Shown: in pieces, positions 1-5,728 of the stretch
How positions within the stretch are numbered: position 1 is the stretch's first letter
How the letters are laid out: each line of letters starts with the position of its first letter
Origin: Candidatus Pelagibacter sp.
GTDB lineage: Bacteria; Pseudomonadota; Alphaproteobacteria; Pelagibacterales; Pelagibacteraceae
Assembly: GCA_017880265.1 (NCBI GenBank)
Contig: JAFJTK010000192.1
Location: 1 to 5,728, forward strand
DNA: 5,728 bases
Direction: 5' to 3'
The notes under the pieces: generated by a model
The model's database searches: none
What the model saw: only the letters and a program-made list of their open reading frames with translations
Told to the model about the DNA's origin: nothing
Translations under genes and position numbers: made by a program

Positions 1-303
1 GAAGGAATTGCGATGATGCCTTTTTTAAGTAAATTAAAAATGCTTAGAACTTGGGGTGGAATAATGGATATGTCTATGGATGGTTCCCCAATCATTGATA
101 AAACACATATAGAAGGATTATATTTAAATTGTGGTTGGTGTTATGGTGGATTTAAAGCAACCCCAGCATCAGGTTGGACGTTTGCTCATACGATTGCACA
201 AGATAGAGTTCATAAACTAAACGCCGGATATAGTTTAAATAGATTTAGTACAGGTCACTTGTTGGATGAAAAAGGACTTGGAACAAAAACTTGGATTTCA
301 TAA
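1..303 (+). CDS. soxB: Sarcosine oxidase beta subunit, C-terminal part (5' end outside window)
   Basis: This is the last 100 codons of the flavoprotein beta subunit, which oxidises sarcosine in heterotetrameric sarcosine oxidase. The reading frame is open to base 1 (Glu-Gly-Ile-Ala before the first Met), so the Met at base 13 is internal. Visible motifs are typical of the C-terminal part of the DAO-type FAD-dependent oxidoreductase fold: RTWGGIMDMSMDGSPII (fragment residues 16-32), LNCGWCYGGFKATPASGW (42-59), then an RFSTGHLLDE tail (78-87). The Lys of GGFKATP (codon 154-156) aligns by motif with the lysine that holds the substrate carboxylate in monomeric sarcosine oxidase. The dinucleotide-binding N-terminus and the covalent-FMN histidine known in this family lie upstream and cannot be checked. 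The family is usually about 410-420 residues, so roughly three quarters is missing. The TAA stop directly abuts the soxD ATG. Confidence 0.95.
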   Translation, partial: EGIAMMPFLSKLKMLRTWGGIMDMSMDGSPIIDKTHIEGLYLNCGWCYGGFKATPASGWTFAHTIAQDRVHKLNAGYSLNRFSTGHLLDEKGLGTKTWIS

Positions 304-573
304 ATGCTACATATTAAATGTCCTCATTGTGGAATGAGATCACAAAATGAATTTTCCTATGGAGGTGATGCAACTGTTAAAAGACCAGAGCTTAATAAAG
401 AAGTATCAGACCAAGATTGGGATAATTTTGTTTATAATAGAAAAAGCTTAAGAGGAAAACATTGGGAGTTATGGCAGCATTTATCAGGATGTAGACAATG
501 GATAAAAGTTGAAAGAGATACAGCTACTCACGAAATTTTTAATACACTTAAAGCTAATGAGGAAATTTCATAA
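304..573 (+). CDS. soxD: Sarcosine oxidase delta subunit (zinc-binding)
   Basis: This encodes a small 89-residue protein, the usual size for the delta subunit of heterotetrameric sarcosine oxidase. In known structures this subunit binds one zinc ion and packs against the larger subunits. All four expected ligands are visible: Cys6 and Cys9 in KCPHCG near the N-terminus, then His59 and Cys63 in the HLSGCRQW motif. Other family hallmarks are EFSYGGDA (16-23) and an aromatic WELWQH segment (54-59) before the distal ligand pair. The ATG follows the soxB stop with no intervening base. Only a weak GGA (293-295) lies 8 bases upstream, so translation probably depends on coupling to soxB. Its stop overlaps the soxA start by one base (TAATG). 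The protein is cytoplasmic, with no signal peptide or membrane segment. Confidence 0.96.
   Translation: MLHIKCPHCGMRSQNEFSYGGDATVKRPELNKEVSDQDWDNFVYNRKSLRGKHWELWQHLSGCRQWIKVERDTATHEIFNTLKANEEIS
559..564 (+). promoter_or_regulatory. Ribosome binding site of soxA
   Basis: GAGGAA lies 8 bases before the soxA ATG, inside the last codons of soxD. It is the clearest Shine-Dalgarno match in the window. It supports the ATG at 573, which overlaps the soxD stop as TAATG. Confidence 0.6.
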
Positions 574-3569
574 TGCCTCAAAGTTATAGATTAGATAATA
601 TTGGCTTAATTAATAGAGATAAAAAACTTTCTTTTAAATTTAATGGAGTTACTTACTCTGGATATGAGGGTGATACTCTAGCTTCAGCTTTAATAGCTAA
701 TGGAGTTCATTTAGTTGGAAGAAGTTTTAAATATCATAGACCAAGAGGTTTTTTTGGGGCGGGGGTTGATGAGCCTTACGCAATTGTTCAATTATATAGA
801 AATGGTGAAACGGAGCCAAATGTAAAAGCCACAGAACAAGAACTTTTTGAAGGGTTAGAGGCAACAAGTGTAAATTGTTGGCCAAGTGTAAATTTTGACA
901 TTGGAGCAATAAATAATTTTTTAAAAATTTTTCTTCCTGCTGGATTTTATTATAAAACTTTTATGTGGCCAAAAAGCTTTTGGTATAAAGTTTATGAGCC
1001 ATTTATTAGAAAAGCAGCAGGTCTAGGTGTTGCTTCGATCAAACATGATAAAGAAAGATATGAACATAAATATGAATATTGTGATTTATTAATCGCAGGC
1101 TCAGGTCCTTCAGGTTTAGCAAGCGCATATGCTGCTGCAAAAAATGGAGCACGAGTTATTTTAGCAGAGGACAAAGCTAGGCATGGAGGAACTTTGTTAA
1201 CTAATGATGTTAATATAGGAAATCAATCAGGGAAAGAATGGGCTGATGGAATAATTTCAGAGCTTAAAGAAATGCCAAATGTGATTGTTAAAAATAGATC
1301 ACAGGTTTTTGGTTACTATGATCACAACATGTTAGTTATGTCAGAAAGAATAAGTGATCACCTTCCAACAACAAAAAAGTTTCATCCAAAACAAAGGCTT
1401 TGGTATATTAGAGCTAAAGAAGTTTTAATTTCTTCAGGATCAATTGAAAGACCAATAGTATTTGGTAATAACGATACCCCAGGTGTTATGCTTTCATCTG
1501 CTGCTAAAGAATATCTTAAAGTTTATGGAGTATTAGTTGGAAAAAACCCTTTAATATTTACCAATAATGATAGTGGTTATGAAACCGCCATTGAGTTTAA
1601 AAAAAATGGAGTTGATCCAGTTATCCTAGATACGAGAAAAGATCCTCAATCAGAAATTGTTGATGAAGCTAAAAATTTAGGGATAAACATCAAGTTTTCT
1701 TATGTGGTAGTTGCTGCTCAAGGATATAAAAAAGTAAAATCAGCTGATATTGCCAAAATTTCAGATGATAAGGAACAACTTGGAACAATTGAAAATATCA
1801 AATGTGACTGTATATGTGTCTCAGGTTTTTGGACACCTACTATTCATTTAGCCTCACAATCAGGAAACAAAACAAAATTTAACGAAGATATTGATGCATT
1901 TGTCCCTGGAACTTCAAAACAAAATGAAAAAACATTAGGGGCTGCAAACGGAACTTATACATTAGAAGAAACATTAAAAAGTTCGTTTGAAGCTGGCCAT
2001 GAACTTTCAAAAAAAATTACAAATAATGATAATAAGATTTCTTTTCCAAACGTTGTTGAAAAAAAATCAACAACCCATGATAAGTTTTGGTGTGTACCAT
2101 TACCTGAAGGAAAAAATTATAAAAGATTTTTAGACTTTCAAAATGATGTAGCAGTTTCTGATGTAGAGATTGCACTCAAAGAAGGGTATCGATCAATTGA
2201 ACATGTTAAAAGATATACAACCCTTGGAATGGCAACTGACCAGGGTAAAACAAGTAATCTAAACGGTTTACAATTAGTATCTAAAATAGAAAATAAAGTA
2301 GTACCAAATGTTGGTCACACAACTTTTAGACCCCCATACACACCAGTTTCAATAGGAGCAATTGTTGGAAGAGAAGTTGGAAAACATTCAAAACCAACAA
2401 GAAAATCACCAATGCATTCATGGCATGAAAAAAATAATGCAGTTTTTGTTGATGCAGGTGTTTGGTTAAGACCTAGATATTATAAGCAAGGAAATGAAAA
2501 TTTATTTGAGGGATCTAAAAGGGAAGCAAAAAATGTGAGAACTAATGTTGGAGTTTGTGATGTAACCACATTAGGCAAAATAGATATTAAAGGACCAGAT
2601 GCAGCAGAGTTACTAAATAGAGTTTATACAAATGCATGGTTAAAATTACCAGTTGGTAAAGCAAGATACGGTGTAATGTTAAGAGAAGACGGAATAGTGA
2701 TGGATGATGGAACAACTACTAGAATTGCCGAAAATCACTATCACATGACAACTACGACTGCTCAAGCAGCAAATGTTCTTTCACATTTAGAGTATTATTT
2801 GCAATTAGTATGGCCTGAATTAAATGTGAATGTAGTTTCAACTACAGAACAATGGGCAGGAGCCGCAATAGCGGGACCTAAGTCTAGAGACCTGCTGCAA
2901 AAATTATTTCCAAATTCTGATGTCTCCAATGAAGGTTTGCCTTTTATGGGTTATATGGAAGGAGATTTGTTTGGTGTGAAAGCAAGAATTTTTAGAATTT
3001 CGTTTTCAGGTGAGCTTGCATACGAAGTAAATGTCGAGTCTGATAATGGAAATTTTATGTGGGAAAAAATTATGGAAGTTGGTCAAGAATTTAAAATTCA
3101 GCCGTATGGAACAGAAGCATTATCAACACTTAGAATTGAAATGGGTCATGTTGCAGGTTCTGAACTAGATGGAAGAACAATACCTTATGACAATTCTTTA
3201 GAGGGATTATTAAGTAAAAAGAAAGATTTTATTGGAAAAAGATCTTTGACCAGAAAAGCATTTACTGCTGAAGACAGACAAAAAGTTGTTGGAGTTGTTC
3301 CTTTAGATAAAAAAACAAGTATTCCAGAGGGTTCACATTTAGTCAAAGACTCAAATGCACCACTACCAAATCCTAAATTAGGTTATATCTCAGCATCTTG
3401 CTGGAGTGTTGAATATGATAATCCATTTTCTTTAGCCATATTAAAAGATGGAAAAAATATGATTGGTAAAAAGTTATTTGTAATGTCACCACTTAAAAAT
3501 AAAGTAATTCCTGTTGAGATAGTCTCTTCACACTATGTTGACCCAAAAGGTGAAAGGGTTAGATCATGA
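573..3569 (+). CDS. soxA: Sarcosine oxidase alpha subunit, folate-binding
   Basis: This is the 998-residue large subunit of heterotetrameric sarcosine oxidase, full length for the family (roughly 960-1000). Residues about 8-105 form the ferredoxin-like N-terminal domain (GYEGDTLASAL, FKYHRPRG) but lack a [2Fe-2S] cysteine set; Cys102 is the only cysteine there. Residues about 168-205 are a Rossmann dinucleotide fold with GSGPSG (176-181) and an acidic residue at strand end (Glu199). ISSGSIERPIVFGNNDTPGV (287-306) and GFWTPTIHLASQSG (418-431) are typical of this disulfide-reductase-like module, which binds NAD and flavin in the family. From about residue 620 (VFVDAGVWLRPRYY) to the end is a GcvT-like aminomethyltransferase domain, with EDGIVMDDGTT (705-715) and SFSGELAYEV (810-819) carrying the acidic residues expected near folate. 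This domain lets the methyl carbon of sarcosine become 5,10-methylene-tetrahydrofolate. The start overlaps the soxD stop by one base and has a good ribosome site; the end overlaps soxG by four bases. No frameshift or truncation was seen. Confidence 0.97.
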   Translation: MPQSYRLDNIGLINRDKKLSFKFNGVTYSGYEGDTLASALIANGVHLVGRSFKYHRPRGFFGAGVDEPYAIVQLYRNGETEPNVKATEQELFEGLEATSVNCWPSVNFDIGAINNFLKIFLPAGFYYKTFMWPKSFWYKVYEPFIRKAAGLGVASIKHDKERYEHKYEYCDLLIAGSGPSGLASAYAAAKNGARVILAEDKARHGGTLLTNDVNIGNQSGKEWADGIISELKEMPNVIVKNRSQVFGYYDHNMLVMSERISDHLPTTKKFHPKQRLWYIRAKEVLISSGSIERPIVFGNNDTPGVMLSSAAKEYLKVYGVLVGKNPLIFTNNDSGYETAIEFKKNGVDPVILDTRKDPQSEIVDEAKNLGINIKFSYVVVAAQGYKKVKSADIAKISDDKEQLGTIENIKCDCICVSGFWTPTIHLASQSGNKTKFNEDIDAFVPGTSKQNEKTLGAANGTYTLEETLKSSFEAGHELSKKITNNDNKISFPNVVEKKSTTHDKFWCVPLPEGKNYKRFLDFQNDVAVSDVEIALKEGYRSIEHVKRYTTLGMATDQGKTSNLNGLQLVSKIENKVVPNVGHTTFRPPYTPVSIGAIVGREVGKHSKPTRKSPMHSWHEKNNAVFVDAGVWLRPRYYKQGNENLFEGSKREAKNVRTNVGVCDVTTLGKIDIKGPDAAELLNRVYTNAWLKLPVGKARYGVMLREDGIVMDDGTTTRIAENHYHMTTTTAQAANVLSHLEYYLQLVWPELNVNVVSTTEQWAGAAIAGPKSRDLLQKLFPNSDVSNEGLPFMGYMEGDLFGVKARIFRISFSGELAYEVNVESDNGNFMWEKIMEVGQEFKIQPYGTEALSTLRIEMGHVAGSELDGRTIPYDNSLEGLLSKKKDFIGKRSLTRKAFTAEDRQKVVGVVPLDKKTSIPEGSHLVKDSNAPLPNPKLGYISASCWSVEYDNPFSLAILKDGKNMIGKKLFVMSPLKNKVIPVEIVSSHYVDPKGERVRS
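3546..3558 (+). promoter_or_regulatory. Ribosome binding site region of soxG
   Basis: The last codons of soxA contain AAAGGTGA (3546-3553) and GAAAGGG (3552-3558), at about 12 and 7 bases from the soxG ATG. Either could pair with the 16S 3' end. The nearer one has better spacing. This supports the ATGA overlap start. Confidence 0.45.
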
Positions 3570-4153
3570 GTTTAATATCTGCTTTAGCAAATGTTCATTC
3601 AGAAGGTCAATTTGGTGATTATGAAGGTAAAAATGAAAATGATCTTTTAAAAATCTCTGAGATAAAGAATTTATTAATAGTTCAAATAGTTCAGTATAAA
3701 AACTCTACAATTTCGACTGAAAGTATTGATATCGATGGTTTAAAATTAAAAGAGGAACCACTAAGTGTATCAAATAATAATGATACAAGAATTTTGTGGA
3801 ATGGACCAAAAAATTGGCTTTTGGTTTCAAATAAAAAAGATTTACTTACAAATATTTTACAAAACTTTAAAGAAACAGATTTTGCTATAACAGATCTGTC
3901 TCATTCAAAAGCTATAATTGAAATAGAAGGCCAAGAAGTAAAAGAAGTTTTAAAGAAAGGATGTCCCTTTAATTTTAATATATTGGAAAAAAATAAATCA
4001 ATAAATTCTACTTATAATGGAATAGCATTTACAGTTGATATGATAGACGACAACCCTGATAAAGTTAGATTATTTGCTTTAAGAAGTTTTGGAGAGTCTT
4101 TGTATCACTCAATTACTGATGCATCCCTAGAGTTTGGTTATAAATCTCTGTAA
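3566..4153 (+). CDS. soxG: Sarcosine oxidase gamma subunit
   Basis: This 195-residue protein is the gamma subunit of heterotetrameric sarcosine oxidase, normally about 180-210 residues with a GcvT/YgfZ-like fold and no cofactor of its own. The first 70 residues are poorly conserved, as is common in the family. Recognisable motifs follow: RILWNGPKNWLLV (75-87), AITDLSHSKAIIEIEG (107-122), EVLKKGCPFN (127-136) and FALRSFGESLYHSITDASLE (170-189). The ATG shares an ATGA overlap with the soxA stop, which implies translational coupling and equal dosage with alpha. It is the last gene of the operon here; its stop lies 22 bases from the stop of the converging transporter gene. The identification rests on both motifs and position, since gamma subunits are divergent. 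Confidence 0.93.
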   Translation: MSLISALANVHSEGQFGDYEGKNENDLLKISEIKNLLIVQIVQYKNSTISTESIDIDGLKLKEEPLSVSNNNDTRILWNGPKNWLLVSNKKDLLTNILQNFKETDFAITDLSHSKAIIEIEGQEVKEVLKKGCPFNFNILEKNKSINSTYNGIAFTVDMIDDNPDKVRLFALRSFGESLYHSITDASLEFGYKSL

Positions 4154-4175
4154 CTAAAATATTTAATTAAAATCT

Positions 4176-5024
4176 TTAATCTCTTGTTGCAATGTAAACA
4201 CCAATTGAGGTGATTAAAAACCCAATTAAATCTAAATTAGTCAAATTCTCATTTAAGAATAACCACGCCATAAATGCAGAAGTTGCTGGTATTAAAAAAA
4301 ATATGGAAACAGTTTTACTGGCTGAATTATTTTTAATTAAGTACATCAATATTGTAAAAGCACCAAATGATACTAAAAATATTTGATGACTCATTGCAAT
4401 TATAAATGTTTGTGTAAAATCAATATAAGGATCTACAAATAAAAATATTATTAATAAGTGAAACACACATCCACCTAGTGCTTGATATGTATTGCTAACG
4501 GATAGAGGTAAATTATTGCTTAATTTTTTTTGCCACAAAGTAGAAAATGTAATTGCAAGTAATGCTATAATTGTTGCAACTAGTCCTGCTGCTGGTATTT
4601 TAGATCCTATATCAAAACCTAAAACAAGTGCTGCACCAACAAATCCCAATAAAACCCCCACCCATTGTTTCGCAGAAACCTTTTCATTTAAAATTGGTCC
4701 ACTTAAAGCATTTGTAAGAATTGGTTGTAAGGTTACTATTAATGCTGCAATTCCCGTCGGCATACCAATTGAAATTGAATAAAAAACACCTCCAAGATAA
4801 AAACCATGAAAAAGTACTCCACTAAAAAAAGATTCAAAAAAATTTCTTTTATTAACTAAGATTTTTTCTTTTGAATAAAGAGAAAATAAAAAAAACCCAA
4901 AAGCTACCAAAGCAAATCTAAAAGCAAGTGCAGCAAATGGATCACTGTTGTCTATGATTGGCTTTGTTGTAATAAAAGCAGATGACCACAATAAAATAAA
5001 AATGAATGGGAAAATTTTGACCAT
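4176..5024 (-). CDS. EamA/DMT-family transporter, ten membrane helices
   Basis: This encodes a 282-residue inner-membrane protein of the drug/metabolite transporter superfamily with two EamA repeats. About ten hydrophobic helices can be placed near residues 4-20, 30-50, 66-86, 90-110, 121-137, 144-163, 178-197, 209-229, 236-256 and 265-281. Family signatures include LLWSSAFITTKP (11-22), TLQPILTNALSGPILNEKVS (98-117) with QWVGVLLGFVGAALVL just after, and in the second repeat LIPATSAFMAWLFLNENL (244-261). The ATG at 5022-5024 is chosen because the N-terminus then begins right at helix 1. The only upstream in-frame alternative is TTG at 5067-5069, which would add 15 residues without a better ribosome site. 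Members usually export amino acids, metabolites or drugs; the substrate cannot be read from sequence. It converges on the sarcosine oxidase operon, so it is not co-transcribed with it. Confidence 0.93.
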   Translation of the reverse strand: MVKIFPFIFILLWSSAFITTKPIIDNSDPFAALAFRFALVAFGFFLFSLYSKEKILVNKRNFFESFFSGVLFHGFYLGGVFYSISIGMPTGIAALIVTLQPILTNALSGPILNEKVSAKQWVGVLLGFVGAALVLGFDIGSKIPAAGLVATIIALLAITFSTLWQKKLSNNLPLSVSNTYQALGGCVFHLLIIFLFVDPYIDFTQTFIIAMSHQIFLVSFGAFTILMYLIKNNSASKTVSIFFLIPATSAFMAWLFLNENLTNLDLIGFLITSIGVYIATRD

Positions 5025-5049
5025 TATTGACTTATAGTTCAAATATTTA

Positions 5050-5064
5050 ATTAGTATTACTAAT
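5050..5064. repeat. Perfect 15-base palindrome in the divergent intergenic region
   Basis: ATTAGTA-T-TACTAAT is an inverted repeat with 7-base arms around one central base. It lies 25 bases upstream of the transporter ATG (minus strand) and about 70 bases upstream of the lipoprotein ATG. Size and symmetry suit a dimeric repressor site, but AT-rich DNA makes chance palindromes fairly common. An operator role is inference. Confidence 0.4.
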
Positions 5065-5090
5065 AACAACCAAAATGAACTAATTCTACC

Positions 5091-5118
5091 TTGAGTTGAT
5101 TCTCATAATCAGTATTAA
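5091..5118 (+). promoter_or_regulatory. Weak candidate sigma-70-type promoter for the lipoprotein gene
   Basis: TTGAGT (5091-5096) and TATTAA (5113-5118) are separated by 16 bases, a passable -35/-10 pair. It would give a very short leader before the ATG at 5134. Such matches are frequent in AT-rich DNA, so this is only a candidate within the 109-base region that must hold the promoters of both divergent genes. Confidence 0.2.
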
Positions 5119-5124
5119 TTGATT
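5096..5124. repeat. Cluster of TTGATT/AATCA half-sites upstream of the lipoprotein gene
   Basis: TTGATT occurs at 5096-5101 and 5119-5124 in direct orientation, with the inverted form AATCA at 5107-5111 between them. TGATT and AATCA (5097-5101, 5107-5111) form a 5-base inverted repeat with a 5-base spacer. TTAAT-TG-ATTAA (5115-5126) overlaps the second TTGATT. This could be a regulator site next to the lipoprotein start, but each element is short. Confidence 0.25.
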
Positions 5125-5133
5125 AAGTTTTTT

Positions 5134-5430
5134 ATGAAATATTTAAAAATTTATTTTTTAATTGTATTTTCTATATCTTTGTCTGGATGTATTCAGTCGA
5201 CAGCATTACTAGGCCCTGGAGTTACAATTGCCACAACAGGCAACATTATGCAGGCTGGTTTTCAATATGGAGCTAATACAGCAATCAAAAATGAAACTGG
5301 CAAAGATGTTCTTACACACTTTAAAGATGTTGTGGAGGAGGAACAAGACAATAAAAAACTTGAACTGAAAATAAAAGATATAGCCACCAATACAATTGAA
5401 AAAGTTAAAAAAAAGTTATTAATAAATTAA
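5134..5430 (+). CDS. Small putative lipoprotein of unknown function
   Basis: This encodes a 98-residue protein starting MKYLKIYFLIVF, with a lysine-containing n-region, a hydrophobic core and an LSGC lipobox. Cys19 is the predicted lipidated residue after signal peptidase II cleavage, leaving an 80-residue mature chain. Residues +2 and +3 are Ile and Gln, so the classic Asp+2 inner-membrane retention signal is absent and an outer-membrane location is plausible. The mature part begins with a small-residue-rich stretch (STALLGPGVTIATTGN, 22-37), then AGFQYGANTAI (41-51), then a charged, probably helical half (HFKDVVEEEQDNKK, about 62-75) ending in a lysine-rich tail. I do not recognise a characterised family. 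The ATG at 5134 is preferred to an in-frame TTG at 5119 because the signal peptide begins there. No strong Shine-Dalgarno is visible. The TAA overlaps the stop of the converging gene. Confidence 0.85.
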   Translation: MKYLKIYFLIVFSISLSGCIQSTALLGPGVTIATTGNIMQAGFQYGANTAIKNETGKDVLTHFKDVVEEEQDNKKLELKIKDIATNTIEKVKKKLLIN

Positions 5431-5728
5431 CTTAAAATATCTAATACAATAAGTTTTTCTTGTTTAGTTTCCTTACACCACATTTCATAACTTTCACAGA
5501 TTCTCCACAGATGATCAAAAGCTCTTTGAGATATTTCCAAAGGAAAATGACTTTTTGTGTAGTAAAGTTTTGGTATTTTCATCAAAAATTTAACCATAGA
5601 GTCTTTTTGTATTTCTAAAAGTCTCATAGTTTCGTCATTAACTTTTTTGCCAGTAATTTTATCAACAAAATCATTATTCTTTAACTCTAAAAACCATTTA
5701 TCATGAAACTCACCTGAACTAATTAAAT
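5427..5728 (-). CDS. Hypothetical protein, C-terminal part (5' end outside window)
   Basis: The minus-strand frame is open from its TAA at 5427-5429 to the window edge, giving 99 visible residues. A Met at 5625-5627 could look like a start, but the frame continues upstream through 33 more sense codons (for example SSGEFHDKWFLELKNNDF) with similar composition, so the real start lies beyond 5728. The visible part is soluble-looking, rich in Lys, Glu and aromatic residues, with no membrane segment. Distinct stretches are ITGKKVNDETMRLLEIQKDS, KIPKLYYTKSHFPLEISQRA and a Trp/Cys-containing tail (LWRICESYEMWCKE). I do not recognise a family. The gene converges on the lipoprotein gene with the two stops sharing TTAA. 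Confidence 0.72.
   Translation of the reverse strand, partial: LISSGEFHDKWFLELKNNDFVDKITGKKVNDETMRLLEIQKDSMVKFLMKIPKLYYTKSHFPLEISQRAFDHLWRICESYEMWCKETKQEKLIVLDILS

Noticed and set aside
13..15. ATG as a start for a 96-residue protein
   Set aside because: The frame is open to base 1 and the motifs are those of the middle and end of the sarcosine oxidase beta subunit, so this Met is internal.
727..1174. Two 60-residue minus-strand ORFs (727-909 and 992-1174) inside soxA
   Set aside because: Both lie wholly within the well-supported soxA coding sequence and show low-complexity, shadow-like composition.
4199..4212. CACC-AATTGA-GGTG hairpin near the transporter 3' end as a terminator
   Set aside because: The stem is only 4 base pairs, lies inside the coding region, and is not followed by a T-tract on either strand.
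4492..4782. 96-residue plus-strand ORF inside the transporter gene
   Set aside because: It is antisense to a strongly supported ten-helix EamA protein and has no recognisable features of its own.
5067..5069. TTG start for the transporter (minus strand, 297 residues)
   Set aside because: The ATG at 5022-5024 places the start directly before helix 1 and leaves the upstream palindrome outside the gene; the extra 15 residues add no family motif.
5119..5121. TTG start for the lipoprotein (103 residues)
   Set aside because: The ATG at 5134 begins a standard lipoprotein signal peptide; the TTG lies within the half-site cluster.
1..5728. tRNA, rRNA, riboswitch, CRISPR, insertion sequence or attachment site
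   Set aside because: Almost all bases are in supported genes; no regular repeat-spacer pattern, transposase, terminal inverted repeats or structured RNA motif was seen. Any glycine riboswitch of the operon would lie upstream of soxB, outside the window.

Overview
The window is very AT-rich (near 30% GC by eye, with third codon positions almost always A or T). Genes are packed with gaps of tens of bases or with overlaps. Low GC, streamlined packing, weak ribosome binding sites and a one-carbon amine oxidase operon of alphaproteobacterial type suggest a marine SAR11-like (Pelagibacterales) alphaproteobacterium. This assignment comes from composition and gene content, not from a search.

Positions 1-4153 (plus strand) hold the 3' part of a sarcosine oxidase operon in the order soxB (3' end only), soxD, soxA, soxG. 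The junctions have no gap, a 1-base overlap and a 4-base overlap, so the four genes are almost certainly one translationally coupled transcript. Together they encode the beta, delta, alpha and gamma subunits of heterotetrameric sarcosine oxidase. The enzyme oxidises sarcosine (N-methylglycine) to glycine; in the presence of tetrahydrofolate the methyl carbon is captured as 5,10-methylene-tetrahydrofolate. Beta holds the amine-oxidising site, alpha carries an NAD/FAD-type module and a GcvT-like folate domain, delta binds zinc, and gamma is a small GcvT/YgfZ-like partner. The expected family motifs are present and nothing looks broken.

Positions 4176-5024 (minus strand) encode a ten-helix EamA/DMT-family transporter that converges on soxG across a 22-base gap. 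A 109-base divergent intergenic region (5025-5133) follows. It holds a perfect 15-base palindrome and a cluster of TTGATT/AATCA half-sites, so it probably contains the promoters of both flanking genes. Positions 5134-5430 (plus) encode a small lipoprotein of unknown function. Positions 5427-5728 (minus) are the C-terminal part of an unrecognised gene that continues past the window edge; its stop overlaps the lipoprotein stop in a shared TTAA.

No RNA gene, mobile element, CRISPR array or convincing intrinsic terminator was seen, and no stretch over 300 bases lacks a gene. This is mostly ordinary core metabolism. The least explained parts are the lipoprotein, the divergent regulatory region and the edge-truncated gene. 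I found no convincing evidence of an undescribed multi-gene system.
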